A program made the position numbers and the translations under genes. Under the pieces are notes generated by a model. It saw only the letters and a list, made by a program, of their open reading frames with translations. It was not told the DNA's origin and did not search any database. From Halalkalibacter nanhaiisediminis (GTDB lineage Bacteria > Bacillota > Bacilli > Bacillales > Bacillaceae_D), in assembly GCF_007830185.1 (NCBI RefSeq), contig NZ_VLKZ01000001.1, positions 186,001 through 250,000 on the forward strand: 64,000 nucleotides of DNA, read 5' to 3'. Positions 1 to 10,317 of the stretch are shown here, in pieces; the first letter of the stretch is position 1; each line of letters starts with the position of its first letter.

Positions 1-1350
<1,350 letters not shown>

Positions 1351-1398
1351 CAAGATGTCTTCAAAGGTCGACTTTTGACTATTTGTAAGAAAAGCGAA

Positions 1399-1437
1399 CG
1401 AAAAGAGGCTGATCAAATGACAGCCTCTTTTCGTTTC
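1399..1437. terminator. Bidirectional terminator between pyrG and ywjG
   Basis: A perfect 13-bp stem (1399-1411 with 1421-1433) and 9-nt loop. A-rich on one side and T-rich on the other, so it can serve both convergent genes. Confidence 0.85.
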
Positions 1438-1440
1438 TAC

Positions 1441-1968
1441 TTATTCATACTCTTCTAGGAAATCATTGATTAGTAAATACAAACAAAAATATACATATAG
1501 ACCAGCCAATGATGCTGGGTAGCCAACACGCTCGCCCGTTTCGGTTGGAACAAGGCTTGTTGTAAGGTTCAAGTCAAGATGAACATCTGCAAGATCAACA
1601 AGTTCGCGGTCATGCTCATCGATAGAAGAAATGACAACAATTGGAATCTGTTTGAGTGCGACTTCTTTTGCATAAGCAAGAACATTTTTGTCGGCTGAGG
1701 ATCTTGTCAGAAGAAGAACGCGATCTGTCGAGTTCAGATCCACCATTTTATCTTGATCAAAGAGGGACAAAAATTTAGGTAATCGTTCCTTCCCATAAAG
1801 AGCTTCAGAGGTAATGGCGTTCATTTCACCTGCTCCGTATAGATAAACGTATCCTTCTCCGATAAGTGCTTGACTAAGCAGACGAGCGGCATCCTCCATA
1901 GCTAAATCCTCTCGTTCTTGAATGCCCTTCAGTAGTCCGATAAGTTGTGTCGTAAACATTTTCAACAT
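1441..1968 (-). CDS. ywjG: DUF2529 family protein YwjG
   Basis: About 175 residues, matching the YwjG/DUF2529 family that lies between pyrG and spo0F on the opposite strand in Bacillus. The chain looks like a SIS-type phosphosugar-binding fold: an N-terminal helix, then YLYGAGEM, then a serine-rich LLLTRSSADKN loop and VVISS. No catalytic role is established and none is assigned here. The start is taken at ATG 1968 because it aligns with the family N-terminus MLK.FTTQ. A TTG at 1974 is better spaced from an AAAAGGGG ribosome site and cannot be excluded. Confidence 0.85.
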   Translation of the reverse strand: MLKMFTTQLIGLLKGIQEREDLAMEDAARLLSQALIGEGYVYLYGAGEMNAITSEALYGKERLPKFLSLFDQDKMVDLNSTDRVLLLTRSSADKNVLAYAKEVALKQIPIVVISSIDEHDRELVDLADVHLDLNLTTSLVPTETGERVGYPASLAGLYVYFCLYLLINDFLEEYE

Positions 1969-2056
1969 GGCCAATCTAATCCCCTTTTAAGTTTCGTTCT
2001 AGTACCTGCCATTATAACGTAGAAAAATGAAGGGGCAAAGTCTGGCATAAATTAGT

Positions 2057-2085
2057 TTCGACAAATATTGATATGATTGTCGGAC
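2057..2085 (+). promoter_or_regulatory. Spo0A box pair upstream of spo0F
   Basis: TTCGACA at 2057-2063 is the exact reverse complement of the 0A-box TGTCGAA. TGTCGGA at 2079-2085 is one mismatch away. They lie 28-56 bp upstream of the SigH -35 element, where Spo0A is known to act on spo0F in B. subtilis. Confidence 0.6.
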
Positions 2086-2112
2086 ACTTTACGTTTTCCT
2101 TTATCATAATCG

Positions 2113-2141
2113 GCAGGAATTTGAAGAGGCGTAACGAATAG
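2113..2141 (+). promoter_or_regulatory. SigH promoter of spo0F
   Basis: The -35 element AGGAATT (2115-2121), an 11-bp spacer, and -10 region AACGAATAG (2133-2141) match RnAGGAwWW-N11-12-RnnGAATww at all but one position. B. subtilis spo0F is SigH dependent. Confidence 0.7.
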
Positions 2142-2236
2142 AGATTGGTGGAGGAATAATGAGTCTTTGTTAGTAGTCATATTTATACATGAAGAATTTT
2201 TGAATTAACAGCAAAGATAAAAAAGGAGTGGCTAAG

Positions 2237-2596
2237 ATGCAGAAGATTCTTGTCGTAGACGACCAATATGGAATTCGTGTGTTACTTTGTGAAATCCTTC
2301 AAAAGGACGGTTACAAAATGTTTGAGGCAGCAAATGGGGTGAAGGCTTTGCAAATTGTCGAAGAGGAACAACCTGATCTTGTTTTGCTCGATATGAAAAT
2401 TCCAGGTATGGACGGGCTCGAAATATTAAGACGAATTAAAGAGGACCATGCTCATATTAATGTCATCATGATGACGGCTTATGGAGAGTTAAATTTAATT
2501 AACGAAGCAATGAATTTAGGTGCGATTACTCACTTTGCGAAACCGTTTGATATTGATGATATTAGAGAGGTTATTAAGAAATGTATAGCCGTTTAA
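2237..2596 (+). CDS. spo0F: Sporulation phosphorelay response regulator Spo0F
   Basis: Single-domain receiver of the phosphorelay: accepts phosphate from sensor kinases and passes it through Spo0B to Spo0A. About 119 residues with no output domain, as in the family. The acidic pocket is VVDDQYGIR, the phosphorylated Asp is in [11 protein letters not shown], and the conserved Thr and Lys are in MMTAYGE and FAKPFD. ATG 2237 is chosen because AAAGGAG (2221-2227) sits 9 nt upstream. The GTG at 2228 abuts that site and is too close to use. Confidence 0.97.
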   Translation: MQKILVVDDQYGIRVLLCEILQKDGYKMFEAANGVKALQIVEEEQPDLVLLDMKIPGMDGLEILRRIKEDHAHINVIMMTAYGELNLINEAMNLGAITHFAKPFDIDDIREVIKKCIAV

Positions 2597-2687
2597 ACGC
2601 CCGCGCTGTCTATTCTTTGAAGTGAAGCGCTTACTTACAAAAAACTTTAAGATTCCTTGCACAAAGGCGTGTTTTTTTAAGTGAGTG

Positions 2688-2696
2688 TGCTATAAT
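2688..2696 (+). promoter_or_regulatory. Extended -10 promoter for fbaA
   Basis: TGC followed by TATAAT (2691-2696), about 180 nt upstream of fbaA. The -35 region is poor, as is common with a TGn extension. It implies a long leader in which no further structure was recognised. Confidence 0.6.
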
Positions 2697-2877
2697 GGAC
2701 ACGTTCAATCAATGGAGCTTTTATAGATATGGCTTTATTTATTAGGGTCTCTCATACATAGATAACTTGGATATTTACTGGCTTAAAAGGGAACCTTGTT
2801 AAATGGATACGATGACCTAGTTAATGAGGAAATGCTCGTTATCTATGATAATGCTCACACATAAAGGAGGAAATTCA

Positions 2878-3741
2878 ATGCCTTTAGTATCAATGAAAGA
2901 CATGCTTAACAAAGCAAAGGCAGAAGGTTATGCAGTTGGTCAATTCAACATTAATAACCTTGAGTTCACACAAGCAATACTGCAAGCGGCAGAAGAGGAA
3001 AAATCACCTGTAATTCTTGGTGTTTCTGAAGGTGCTGCTCGTTACATGGGTGGTTTCAAACTAGTTGTTAAAATGGTTGAAGCTCTTATGGAAGAGTATA
3101 AAGTAACAGTTCCTGTGGCCATTCACCTTGACCATGGTTCTAGTTTCGAAAAGTGTGTAGAAGCGATCCACGCAGGATTTACTTCTGTTATGATTGATGG
3201 ATCTCATCATCCTTTAGAAGAGAACATTGCGATCACTAAGCAAGTTGTTGCAGTTGCACATGCTCTTGGTGTATCTGTTGAAGCTGAGCTTGGACGTATC
3301 GGCGGGCAAGAAGATGATCTTGTTGTTGACGATGCAGACGCAGCATATGCTATTCCTTCAGAGTGTAAAGAATTAGTTGAAGCAACTGGAGTAGATTGCT
3401 TTGCTCCTGCACTTGGTTCTGTTCACGGACCTTATAAAGGTGAGCCGAATCTTGGGTTTGACCGCATGAAGGAAATTGATGGGTTGGTAGGAATTCCACT
3501 TGTACTACACGGTGGTACGGGTATCCCGACTTCAGATATTAAAAAAGCAATTGAATTTGGACATGCAAAAATCAACGTAAACACTGAAAGTCAGATTTCT
3601 TCTGCTAAAGCTGTTCGTGAGTTTTTAGATGCAAATCCAAATCAATATGATCCACGTAAATATTTAGGACCTGCACGTGATGCTATTAAAGCAACCGTGA
3701 AAGGCAAAATGCAAGAATTTGGTTCTTCAAATAAAGCATAA
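2878..3741 (+). CDS. fbaA: Class II fructose-bisphosphate aldolase
   Basis: Zinc-dependent cleavage of fructose-1,6-bisphosphate to two triose phosphates, in glycolysis and gluconeogenesis. 287 residues, close to B. subtilis FbaA. Metal and substrate motifs seen: [28 protein letters not shown] and LHGGTGIP. The start ATG 2878 follows a strong AAAGGAGG. A frame extending upstream to 2824 has no ribosome site and no family similarity. It is followed by a terminator and then the transaldolase-like gene, as in B. subtilis. Confidence 0.97.
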   Translation: MPLVSMKDMLNKAKAEGYAVGQFNINNLEFTQAILQAAEEEKSPVILGVSEGAARYMGGFKLVVKMVEALMEEYKVTVPVAIHLDHGSSFEKCVEAIHAGFTSVMIDGSHHPLEENIAITKQVVAVAHALGVSVEAELGRIGGQEDDLVVDDADAAYAIPSECKELVEATGVDCFAPALGSVHGPYKGEPNLGFDRMKEIDGLVGIPLVLHGGTGIPTSDIKKAIEFGHAKINVNTESQISSAKAVREFLDANPNQYDPRKYLGPARDAIKATVKGKMQEFGSSNKA

Positions 3742-3756
3742 TGATTGCGCAGACGT

Positions 3757-3784
3757 AAAAGCAGTTCTTTTGAACTGCTTTTAA
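3757..3784 (+). terminator. Rho-independent terminator after fbaA
   Basis: AAAAGCAGTTC pairs with GAACTGCTTTT around a short T loop; the 3' arm ends in a T run. Confidence 0.8.
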
Positions 3785-3887
3785 TGTCATTCTAACGCTC
3801 ATTTTACATTTTGTATTCTGAATATACAATTTTGTAAACGCTACGACGAAAATCGATTATTTTATTAAATATATGAGGTGAAGAAAG

Positions 3888-4526
3888 ATGAAATTTTTTA
3901 TTGATACAGCAAACATTGACGAAATTAAAGAAGCGAAAGCATTAGGGATTCTGGCGGGAGTAACGACGAACCCATCACTTGTTGCAAAAGAAGGTGTCAA
4001 TTTCCATGATCGACTTCGCGAAATTACGAATATTGTCTCAGACTCAGTTAGTGCAGAAGTTATTGCGCTTGATGCTGAAGGAATGATTAGCGAAGGAAAG
4101 GAGCTTGCTGCAATCGCTCCAAATATTACAGTTAAGGTTCCAATGACGACTGAAGGATTGAAGGCTGTTCATGCTTTTTCAGAGCTATCAATTAAAACGA
4201 ATGTGACACTTGTTTTCTCAGCGACTCAAGCTTTACTTGCTGCACGTGCTGGAGCGACATATGTATCACCATTCCTTGGCCGTCTTGATGATATTGGTCA
4301 TAATGGTTTAGACCTTATTACAGAAATCGCCGAAATCTTTGCTATTCATGGCATTCCGACTGAAATCATTGCAGCTTCAGTGCGTCACCCAGTTCATGTA
4401 ACCGAAGCTGCACGTAGAGGAGCGCACATTGCAACGATTCCATTTAATGTTATTCAACAACTATCAAAGCACCCATTAACGGATCAAGGAATTGAGAAAT
4501 TTTTAGCTGATTGGAATAATCGTTAA
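3888..4526 (+). CDS. tal: Fructose-6-phosphate aldolase / small transaldolase (YwjH)
   Basis: 212-residue member of the short transaldolase/FSA group, a Schiff-base aldolase acting on C3/C6/C7 sugar phosphates. Motifs: [10 protein letters not shown] and [13 protein letters not shown] at the N-terminus, the likely Schiff-base lysine in ITVKVPMT, and [21 protein letters not shown] ribosome site precedes ATG 3888. The position between fbaA and murA2 is conserved in Bacillus. Sequence alone does not decide between transaldolase and fructose-6-phosphate aldolase activity; the B. subtilis homologue is annotated as transaldolase. Confidence 0.9.
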   Translation: MKFFIDTANIDEIKEAKALGILAGVTTNPSLVAKEGVNFHDRLREITNIVSDSVSAEVIALDAEGMISEGKELAAIAPNITVKVPMTTEGLKAVHAFSELSIKTNVTLVFSATQALLAARAGATYVSPFLGRLDDIGHNGLDLITEIAEIFAIHGIPTEIIAASVRHPVHVTEAARRGAHIATIPFNVIQQLSKHPLTDQGIEKFLADWNNR

Positions 4527-4685
4527 ATCCACTTTTCAACTCCCTTGTTTGGAATCATGTGAACATTTTCTATACAATTCAGACACAGAAAAGCTCGTTA
4601 CTTTCTCCTTATTGTGGTTATAATGGGAATAGAAATAGCTATCAACGTGTCTTAGTGAATGAGCACTAATGGAAGGGATGCGATT

Positions 4686-5969
4686 ATGGATAAATTAATG
4701 ATTGAAGGCGGACACCCGTTAGAAGGAACGGTTCAAATAAGTGGAGCAAAGAATAGTGCAGTTGCGCTTATTCCAGCTGCAATACTCGCTGACTCCATTG
4801 TAACAATTGATAACTTACCAGAAATTTCTGATGTGCAGTTATTAGCTGAATTGCTCAAAGAAATTGGGGGAGAGGTAGAATTAGGAACTCATGAAATTAC
4901 GGTTAATCCAGCAACAATGATTTCGATGCCTCTTCCAAATGGACGAGTAAAAAAGTTACGCGCCTCTTATTACTTAATGGGCGCAATGCTTGGAAAATTT
5001 AAAAAAGCGGTCATTGGACTTCCGGGTGGATGTAACCTGGGTCCAAGACCAATTGATCAACATATTAAAGGCTTTGAAGCACTTGGTGCGCAAGTAACAA
5101 ATGAGCAAGGCGCGATTTATTTGCGCGCTGAGGAGCTTCGAGGTGCAAGAATTTATCTCGATGTTGTGAGTGTCGGGGCGACGATTAATATTATGCTAGC
5201 AGCTGTTAGAGCAAAAGGTCAAACGATCATTGAAAATGCAGCCAAAGAGCCAGAAATTATTGATGTTGCAACCTTGCTTACAAGTATGGGTGCAAAGATT
5301 AAAGGGGCAGGGACAAATGTCATTCGGATCGATGGTGTCGATTCCTTAAAAGGATGCAGACACTCAATTATTCCAGACCGGATTGAAGCGGGTACGTACA
5401 TGATTTTAGCTGCTGCAATGGGACAAAAAGTGATCATTGATAACATTATTCCGTACCATGTCGAATCACTGATTGCCAAGATGAGAGAGATGGGTGTGAC
5501 GATTGAAGTAGAGGATGATCGTTTGCTCATACATAACAGTGGTGAGAAAAAGGGTATCGATGTTAAGACACTTGTCTACCCTGGTTTCCCGACGGATCTC
5601 CAACAACCTCTCACAAGTCTGTTAACACAGGCTGAGGGAACAAGTATTGTCACTGATACAATTTACAACGCACGCTTTAAGCATATTGATGAATTAAGAC
5701 GAATGGGTGCAAATGTAAAAGTAGAAGGGCGTTCAGCGATTATTAACGGAAGTACGAAGCTGCAGGGAGCTAAAGTGCGAGCTAGTGACTTACGTGCTGG
5801 TGCAGCGCTTGTTGTTGCTGGTCTCCTTGCTGATGGAATTACCGAAATTTCAGGTCTTGAGCATATTGATCGCGGCTATGCTAATTTAGAAGAAAAATTA
5901 ATTGGTCTTGGTGCGAAAATATGGCGTGAAAAGATGACTGAAGAAGAGTTAGATCAAGTCAAGAACTAG
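4686..5969 (+). CDS. murAB: UDP-N-acetylglucosamine 1-carboxyvinyltransferase, second paralogue (MurAB/MurZ)
   Basis: First committed step of peptidoglycan precursor synthesis: transfers enolpyruvate from PEP to UDP-GlcNAc. 427 residues. The catalytic, fosfomycin-target Cys is in [15 protein letters not shown]. The start is ATG 4686, after GGAAGGGA. An upstream in-frame GTG at 4659 has no ribosome site. A second MurA gene (murAA) is at 36168; the fbaA/glpX neighbourhood identifies this one as the MurAB type. Confidence 0.95.
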   Translation: MDKLMIEGGHPLEGTVQISGAKNSAVALIPAAILADSIVTIDNLPEISDVQLLAELLKEIGGEVELGTHEITVNPATMISMPLPNGRVKKLRASYYLMGAMLGKFKKAVIGLPGGCNLGPRPIDQHIKGFEALGAQVTNEQGAIYLRAEELRGARIYLDVVSVGATINIMLAAVRAKGQTIIENAAKEPEIIDVATLLTSMGAKIKGAGTNVIRIDGVDSLKGCRHSIIPDRIEAGTYMILAAAMGQKVIIDNIIPYHVESLIAKMREMGVTIEVEDDRLLIHNSGEKKGIDVKTLVYPGFPTDLQQPLTSLLTQAEGTSIVTDTIYNARFKHIDELRRMGANVKVEGRSAIINGSTKLQGAKVRASDLRAGAALVVAGLLADGITEISGLEHIDRGYANLEEKLIGLGAKIWREKMTEEELDQVKN

Positions 5970-6007
5970 AAGCGATAACAGAATAAGGGTAGAGGGGGAA
6001 GGTTAGT

Positions 6008-6973
6008 ATGGAAAGAAGTCTATCAATGGAGCTAGTCCGCGTAACAGAGGCTGCTGCTCTTGCTTCAGGTCGTTGGATGGGACGCGGGAATAAAGAAGAG
6101 GCAGACAGGGCTGCGACAGAAGCGATGCGCGATGTATTTGATACCATTCCGATGAAAGGAACTGTTGTCATTGGAGAAGGAGAAATGGATGAAGCGCCAA
6201 TGCTCTATATTGGTGAAAAGCTTGGTAATGGTTATGGCTCAAGACTAGATGTTGCGGTTGACCCGCTTGAAGGGACAAATATCGTCGCATACGGAGAGTG
6301 GAATGCTCTTGCTGTTTTGGCTGTTGCCGATCATGGTAACCTTCTTCATGCACCAGACATGTACATGGATAAGATCGCCGTAGGTCCAGAAGCTGTTGGT
6401 AAGGTTGATATCAATGCCCCAGTGATCGATAACTTAAAAGCGGTTGCAAAGGCGAAAAACAAGGATATCGAAGACCTTGTCGTTGTCATTTTGAACCGCA
6501 AGCGTCATGAAAAGATCATTGAAGAAGTTCGACAAGCTGGTGCACGTATCAAATTGCTTTCTGATGGTGATGTAGCAGCGGCTATCAATACAGCCTTTGA
6601 AGATACTGGTGTCGATATGCTTCTAGGTTCTGGTGGTGCTCCTGAAGGCGTTTTAGCGGCTGTTGGCTTGAAATGCTTAGGTGGAGAGCTTCAAGGTAAG
6701 CTTCTACCTCAAAATGATGAGGAATTACAACGTTGTATCGCAATGGGCATTGAGGATGTCAATAAAGTATTATACATGGATGACCTTGTTCGAGGTGATG
6801 ATTGTATTTTCGCGGCGACAGGTGTAACAGATGGTGAACTACTGAAGGGTGTACGTTATAACGGTTCAACTGCAACGACTCAATCGATCGTTATGCGAGC
6901 AAAATCAGGAACTGTTCGATTTGTTGATGGAAAGCACAGCATGAAGAAGAAACCAGATTTAGTCATTCGTTAA
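6008..6973 (+). CDS. glpX: Class II fructose-1,6-bisphosphatase GlpX
   Basis: Hydrolyses fructose-1,6-bisphosphate to fructose-6-phosphate in gluconeogenesis. 321 residues, full length for GlpX. Metal-site motifs: [13 protein letters not shown] and AVDPLEGTN; also [13 protein letters not shown] 6008 follows AGGGGGAAGG. It starts 38 nt after murAB with no terminator between them, so it is probably cotranscribed. Together with fbaA and the transaldolase-like gene it forms a small central-carbon group. Confidence 0.96.
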   Translation: MERSLSMELVRVTEAAALASGRWMGRGNKEEADRAATEAMRDVFDTIPMKGTVVIGEGEMDEAPMLYIGEKLGNGYGSRLDVAVDPLEGTNIVAYGEWNALAVLAVADHGNLLHAPDMYMDKIAVGPEAVGKVDINAPVIDNLKAVAKAKNKDIEDLVVVILNRKRHEKIIEEVRQAGARIKLLSDGDVAAAINTAFEDTGVDMLLGSGGAPEGVLAAVGLKCLGGELQGKLLPQNDEELQRCIAMGIEDVNKVLYMDDLVRGDDCIFAATGVTDGELLKGVRYNGSTATTQSIVMRAKSGTVRFVDGKHSMKKKPDLVIR

Positions 6974-6992
6974 AACACTTTTTGAACATTCT

Positions 6993-7133
6993 AGCTGACT
7001 TATAGCGAGATAGTCTGACCTTAGAACTCTAGAATCGCAAATAGATCTAGGTGGGTAATCGCCTTTTCGGTGATCTATTGTAGTAGCGACATTCGAAATT
7101 GGTCAGACACGCTGAGTCAGCTTTTTCTTTTTT
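6993..7133 (+). ncRNA. Highly structured element ending in a U tract, between glpX and rho
   Basis: A long closing stem is made of three blocks: 6993-7000 with 7115-7122, 7004-7007 with 7110-7113, and 7013-7020 with 7101-7108. The internal bulges are asymmetric. Inside are stems 7032-7038/7086-7094 and 7040-7047/7072-7079. The outer 3' arm runs into TTTTTCTTTTTTTC. The minimum reading is an elaborate terminator for glpX; a discrete RNA or a riboswitch-like element is also possible. It matches no family that I recognise. Confidence 0.5.
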
Positions 7134-7144
7134 TCTTAAATAAT

Positions 7145-7153
7145 TGGTATAAT
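7145..7153 (+). promoter_or_regulatory. Extended -10 promoter for rho
   Basis: TGG followed by TATAAT (7148-7153), directly after the upstream terminator-like element; the -35 is weak. It predicts a rho leader of roughly 290 nt. Confidence 0.6.
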
Positions 7154-7159
7154 CCCCTC

Positions 7160-7449
7160 TTTCATAAATACGCTTTGAATATTATAATGAATTATGGTTA
7201 AAATGAAAATAGTATGTACGTTCGTTTTTTATCGTAATATTCACCGTTTTCATCTCCATGAACCCTCCATTCTTCCTTTACACTTTAGAAAGGTCTTTTT
7301 TTATAAAGAGCGAGAAAGATACGATCTTTTTCAAGCAAGAATTGAGTTTCCTATACAATGTAGTTTAACAAAAACAATCTGATTGCGCTTATCAAGAACT
7401 TTACGAGAAGCGTCGATCGATTTATTAATTATAGAAGCGTGGTGTAACA
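7160..7449 (+). promoter_or_regulatory. Long rho leader with pyrimidine-rich stretch
   Basis: There is no convincing gene in this stretch. Bases 7241-7286 are rich in C and T and poor in G, the composition expected of a Rho loading region. Autoregulation of rho through its leader is known in other bacteria; here it is an inference. Confidence 0.35.
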
Positions 7450-8724
7450 ATGGGAGTTCATATCTCAGATTTAGAAAATATGAAGCTAAAAGAGCTTTAT
7501 GAACTTGCTAGAGAATACAAAATATCGTATTACAGCAAGTTGACGAAAAAAGAGCTAATATTTGCCATTTTAAAAGGACAGGCAGAGCAGGATGGTTTAA
7601 TGTTTATGGAAGGTGTGCTTGAAATCATTCAATCGGAAGGTTTTGGTTTCTTACGTCCGATTAATTACATGCCAAGCTCAGAAGACATTTATATTTCTGC
7701 TTCGCAAATTCGTCGCTTTGACTTGCGTAATGGTGATAAGGTTTCAGGTAAAGTACGTCCTCCAAAAGAAAATGAGCGTTATCATGGGCTACTGCACGTA
7801 GAAGCAGTGAACGGTGACGCGCCAGAAACATCTCGAGAACGGCCTCATTTTCCTGCCCTTACTCCACTTTATCCTGAACAGAAAATAGAGTTAGAGACAG
7901 CACCAGGACGCGTTTCTTCACGCATCATCGATATGGTCTCACCAGTAGGGTTTGGACAGCGTGGTTTAATTGTTGCGCCTCCAAAAGCAGGTAAGACATC
8001 GCTTATGAAAGAAGTTGCAAATAGTATTGCTGAGAACCATCCTGATGTCGAACTTATTGTCCTTTTGATTGATGAGCGTCCAGAAGAAGTAACGGATATT
8101 GAGCGCTCTGTAAAGGCAGAAGTCGTTAGTTCAACGTTTGATGAAGTACCTGAGAATCATATAAAAGTGGCAGAGCTTGTGTTAGAACGGGCGATGAGAC
8201 TTGTTGAGCATCGTAAGGATGTTGTGATTCTGATGGATAGTATTACCCGTCTCGCTCGTGCGTATAATCTTGTGATTCCACCGAGTGGACGAACACTTTC
8301 GGGGGGGATTGATCCCGCTGCCTTCCATCGTCCAAAACGATTTTTCGGGGCAGCTCGTAATATTGAAGAGGGCGGAAGCTTAACGATCCTAGCAACGGCT
8401 CTTGTTGAAACGGGCTCACGAATGGATGATGTCATTTACGAGGAATTTAAAGGAACAGGTAACATGGAGTTGCATCTTGACCGTAAATTGGCAGAACGTC
8501 GTATTTTCCCTGCGATCGATATTCGTCGTTCTGGAACACGGAAAGAAGAACTACTCTTACCAAAGAATCAACTTGAGAAGCTTTGGGCTATTCGTAAGAC
8601 AATGAATGATTCCCCTGAGTTTGTCGATCACTTTATCCGTCGCGTCAAGGATACGAAAACAAATGTTGACTTCTTTGAAGCAATGGAAGAGGAAATGAAT
8701 CGACAAAGTCGCAAGCGCTCATAA
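7450..8724 (+). CDS. rho: Transcription termination factor Rho
   Basis: Hexameric RNA-dependent ATPase that terminates transcription. 424 residues: N-terminal Rho domain ([16 protein letters not shown]), an RNA-binding cold-shock-like domain (EGFGFLRP), and the RecA-like motor with Walker [12 protein letters not shown] and Walker [14 protein letters not shown] 7450 is chosen by similarity to the family start. The ribosome site is weak (GTGGTG), which suggests modest translation. Followed by rpmE2 and tdk as in Bacillus. Confidence 0.97.
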   Translation: MGVHISDLENMKLKELYELAREYKISYYSKLTKKELIFAILKGQAEQDGLMFMEGVLEIIQSEGFGFLRPINYMPSSEDIYISASQIRRFDLRNGDKVSGKVRPPKENERYHGLLHVEAVNGDAPETSRERPHFPALTPLYPEQKIELETAPGRVSSRIIDMVSPVGFGQRGLIVAPPKAGKTSLMKEVANSIAENHPDVELIVLLIDERPEEVTDIERSVKAEVVSSTFDEVPENHIKVAELVLERAMRLVEHRKDVVILMDSITRLARAYNLVIPPSGRTLSGGIDPAAFHRPKRFFGAARNIEEGGSLTILATALVETGSRMDDVIYEEFKGTGNMELHLDRKLAERRIFPAIDIRRSGTRKEELLLPKNQLEKLWAIRKTMNDSPEFVDHFIRRVKDTKTNVDFFEAMEEEMNRQSRKRS

Positions 8725-8767
8725 GAAGATCTAGAGAAATGAAATGCAGTTTTTCCAGAAAAGGGAG

Positions 8768-8796
8768 TTGCATTTCATCCTATTGCTTGTTATAAT
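8768..8796 (+). promoter_or_regulatory. Promoter of rpmE2
   Basis: TTGCAT (8768-8773), a 17-bp spacer, and TATAAT (8791-8796) with a TG extension. The -35 overlaps the 3' arm of a 10-bp inverted repeat (8739-8748 with 8769-8778) that lies just after rho and lacks a T run. Confidence 0.55.
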
Positions 8797-8859
8797 TTCG
8801 ACATGTGTGATTAGATAACTCTGTTTCGAAAAGATTCAGGGCAAAAGGAGATGAAAGTA

Positions 8860-9105
8860 ATGAAACAAGAAATCCATCCAAATTACCAAAAAGTAGTTTT
8901 CTTAGATACAAGCACTGGCTTTAAATTTCTAAGCGGATCTACAAAAGGTTCTAATGAAACAATTGAATGGGAAGATGGCAACACTTACCCACTTCTAAAA
9001 GTTGAAATTAGTGCGGATTCTCACCCGTTCTACACTGGTAAGCAGAAGCTTAACGATGTTGGCGGACGTGTTGATAAATTTAAGAAGAAGTACAACATGC
9101 AGTAA
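8860..9105 (+). CDS. rpmE2: Ribosomal protein L31 type B
   Basis: 81-residue large-subunit protein. It begins [20 protein letters not shown] and ends FKKKYNMQ, and has the longer type B form. It contains no cysteine, so it lacks the zinc-binding CxxC of type A L31. ATG 8860 is chosen because AAAGGAG (8844-8850) has 9-nt spacing; an upstream ATG at 8851 abuts that site. In B. subtilis the L31 gene at this place is the zinc-type rpmE, so the zinc-free form here is notable. Confidence 0.93.
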   Translation: MKQEIHPNYQKVVFLDTSTGFKFLSGSTKGSNETIEWEDGNTYPLLKVEISADSHPFYTGKQKLNDVGGRVDKFKKKYNMQ

Positions 9106-9118
9106 AATTGGATAAGCG

Positions 9119-9153
9119 AACAGGCAAGCGCACAGCTCTTGCCTGTTTTTTTT
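9119..9153 (+). terminator. Terminator after rpmE2
   Basis: AACAGGCAAG (9119-9128) pairs with CTTGCCTGTT (9138-9147), followed by a run of T. Confidence 0.9.
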
Positions 9154-9310
9154 GCAAAGAAATGCGTTAGTAAGATGGGAAATAAGGAACAATACTTATG
9201 GTGATGATCCATTTATAATAAAATGATCGATCAATGAGGGAGTTGTCATCTCTCGTTGATCAAGGACGGAAATAGATGTTTTTAGATTATTTGGTAAGGT
9301 GGGAATAGCA

Positions 9311-9928
9311 ATGCATAGAATGAAGCAGGAAGGCTGGCTTGAAGTCATTTGTGGGAGCATGTTCTCTGGAAAGTCAGAAGAACTCATTAGACGAGTGCGT
9401 CGTGTGAGCTACGGTAAACTGACGGTGCAAGTATTTAAGCCAGCAATTGATAACCGCTACAGTGAAGAAGAAGTTGTCTCTCATAATGGCACGAAGGTTT
9501 GTGCGACGCCTGTAAAGACTTCACTTGAAATTCTTGATTTAGTGGAGGAAGACACGGAAGTTGTAGCTGTTGATGAGGTACAGTTTTTCGATGAGGATAT
9601 TGTCGGTGTAGTTGATGAGCTTGCTAATCGAGGAAAGCGAGTTATTTGTGCTGGACTAGATCAAGATTTTCGCGGAGAACCGTTTGGTCCAATTCAGCCG
9701 CTACTGGCATTAGCAGAAGAAGTGACAAAGCTTCAAGCGGTCTGCCCTTGCTGTGGTTCACCAGCCAGTCGAACTCAGCGTTTGATCGACGGGAAACCTG
9801 CTTCCTATACGGATCCAATTATCTTAGTTGGTGCATCAGAATCATATGAGCCGCGCTGTCGTCATTGTCATGATGTCCCAAATCGTCCGCAACTTGTTGT
9901 TGCTATACAATCTGGTGAGATGAATTAA
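9311..9928 (+). CDS. tdk: Thymidine kinase
   Basis: ATP-dependent phosphorylation of thymidine for salvage. 205 residues of the type II (bacterial/cytosolic) family: P-loop [11 protein letters not shown], acidic motif DEVQFFD, lasso region with Zn-ribbon cysteines (CPCC and CRHCH), and [17 protein letters not shown] 9311 aligns with the family N-terminus and has AAGGTGGG 7 nt upstream. The in-frame GTG at 9299 lies inside that ribosome site. Confidence 0.96.
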   Translation: MHRMKQEGWLEVICGSMFSGKSEELIRRVRRVSYGKLTVQVFKPAIDNRYSEEEVVSHNGTKVCATPVKTSLEILDLVEEDTEVVAVDEVQFFDEDIVGVVDELANRGKRVICAGLDQDFRGEPFGPIQPLLALAEEVTKLQAVCPCCGSPASRTQRLIDGKPASYTDPIILVGASESYEPRCRHCHDVPNRPQLVVAIQSGEMN

Positions 9929-9965
9929 TATTCAATGATCGTTTGTTTATTATCATAAAAAATAT

Positions 9966-10012
9966 AAAAAAGCCGAATGTCTTAATGAAAGTAAAAGACA
10001 TTCGGCTTTTTT
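9966..10012 (+). terminator. Terminator after tdk
   Basis: A long stem, AAAAAGCCGAATGTCTT with its complement at 9995-10012, ending in TTTTTT. Confidence 0.9.
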
Positions 10013-10078
10013 GGTATTTATATAAAACGAGTACAAATGAATACTATATATCTTTTGTATATTTTAACCAAAAAAAAT

Positions 10079-10108
10079 TTGTTAGACTATCTGACAAGTC
10101 GATAGAAT
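10079..10108 (+). promoter_or_regulatory. Candidate SigA promoter for the DUR3-like symporter
   Basis: TTGTTA (10079-10084), an 18-bp spacer, and TAGAAT (10103-10108). The rest of 10013-10317 is AT-rich and shows no gene or clear structure. Confidence 0.45.
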
Positions 10109-10317
10109 ATGGCTTTTGGTAATGGTAATCTTTGTTCATTGAGAAAAGGATATAGACAGTATAACTAAAAGAGAGGATAAGGTGGTTTTTTTCACACCGT
10201 AGTAAAGAACGGGCATTAAAATCAGAAGATTGAAAATATTAAATTTCTATTGGTTTGTTTTAAATTAAATAAAATGAAAGATTCGATTATTTTTTGATAA
10301 ATAGAGTGGGGGATACT

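Noticed and set aside
6993-7133. 6S RNA
   Set aside because: A closing stem with a U tract is suggestive, but the length is short and the large central bubble typical of 6S RNA is not evident.
7194-7382. 62-codon frame in the rho leader
   Set aside because: No ribosome site, composition unlike neighbouring genes, and it overlaps the probable untranslated leader.
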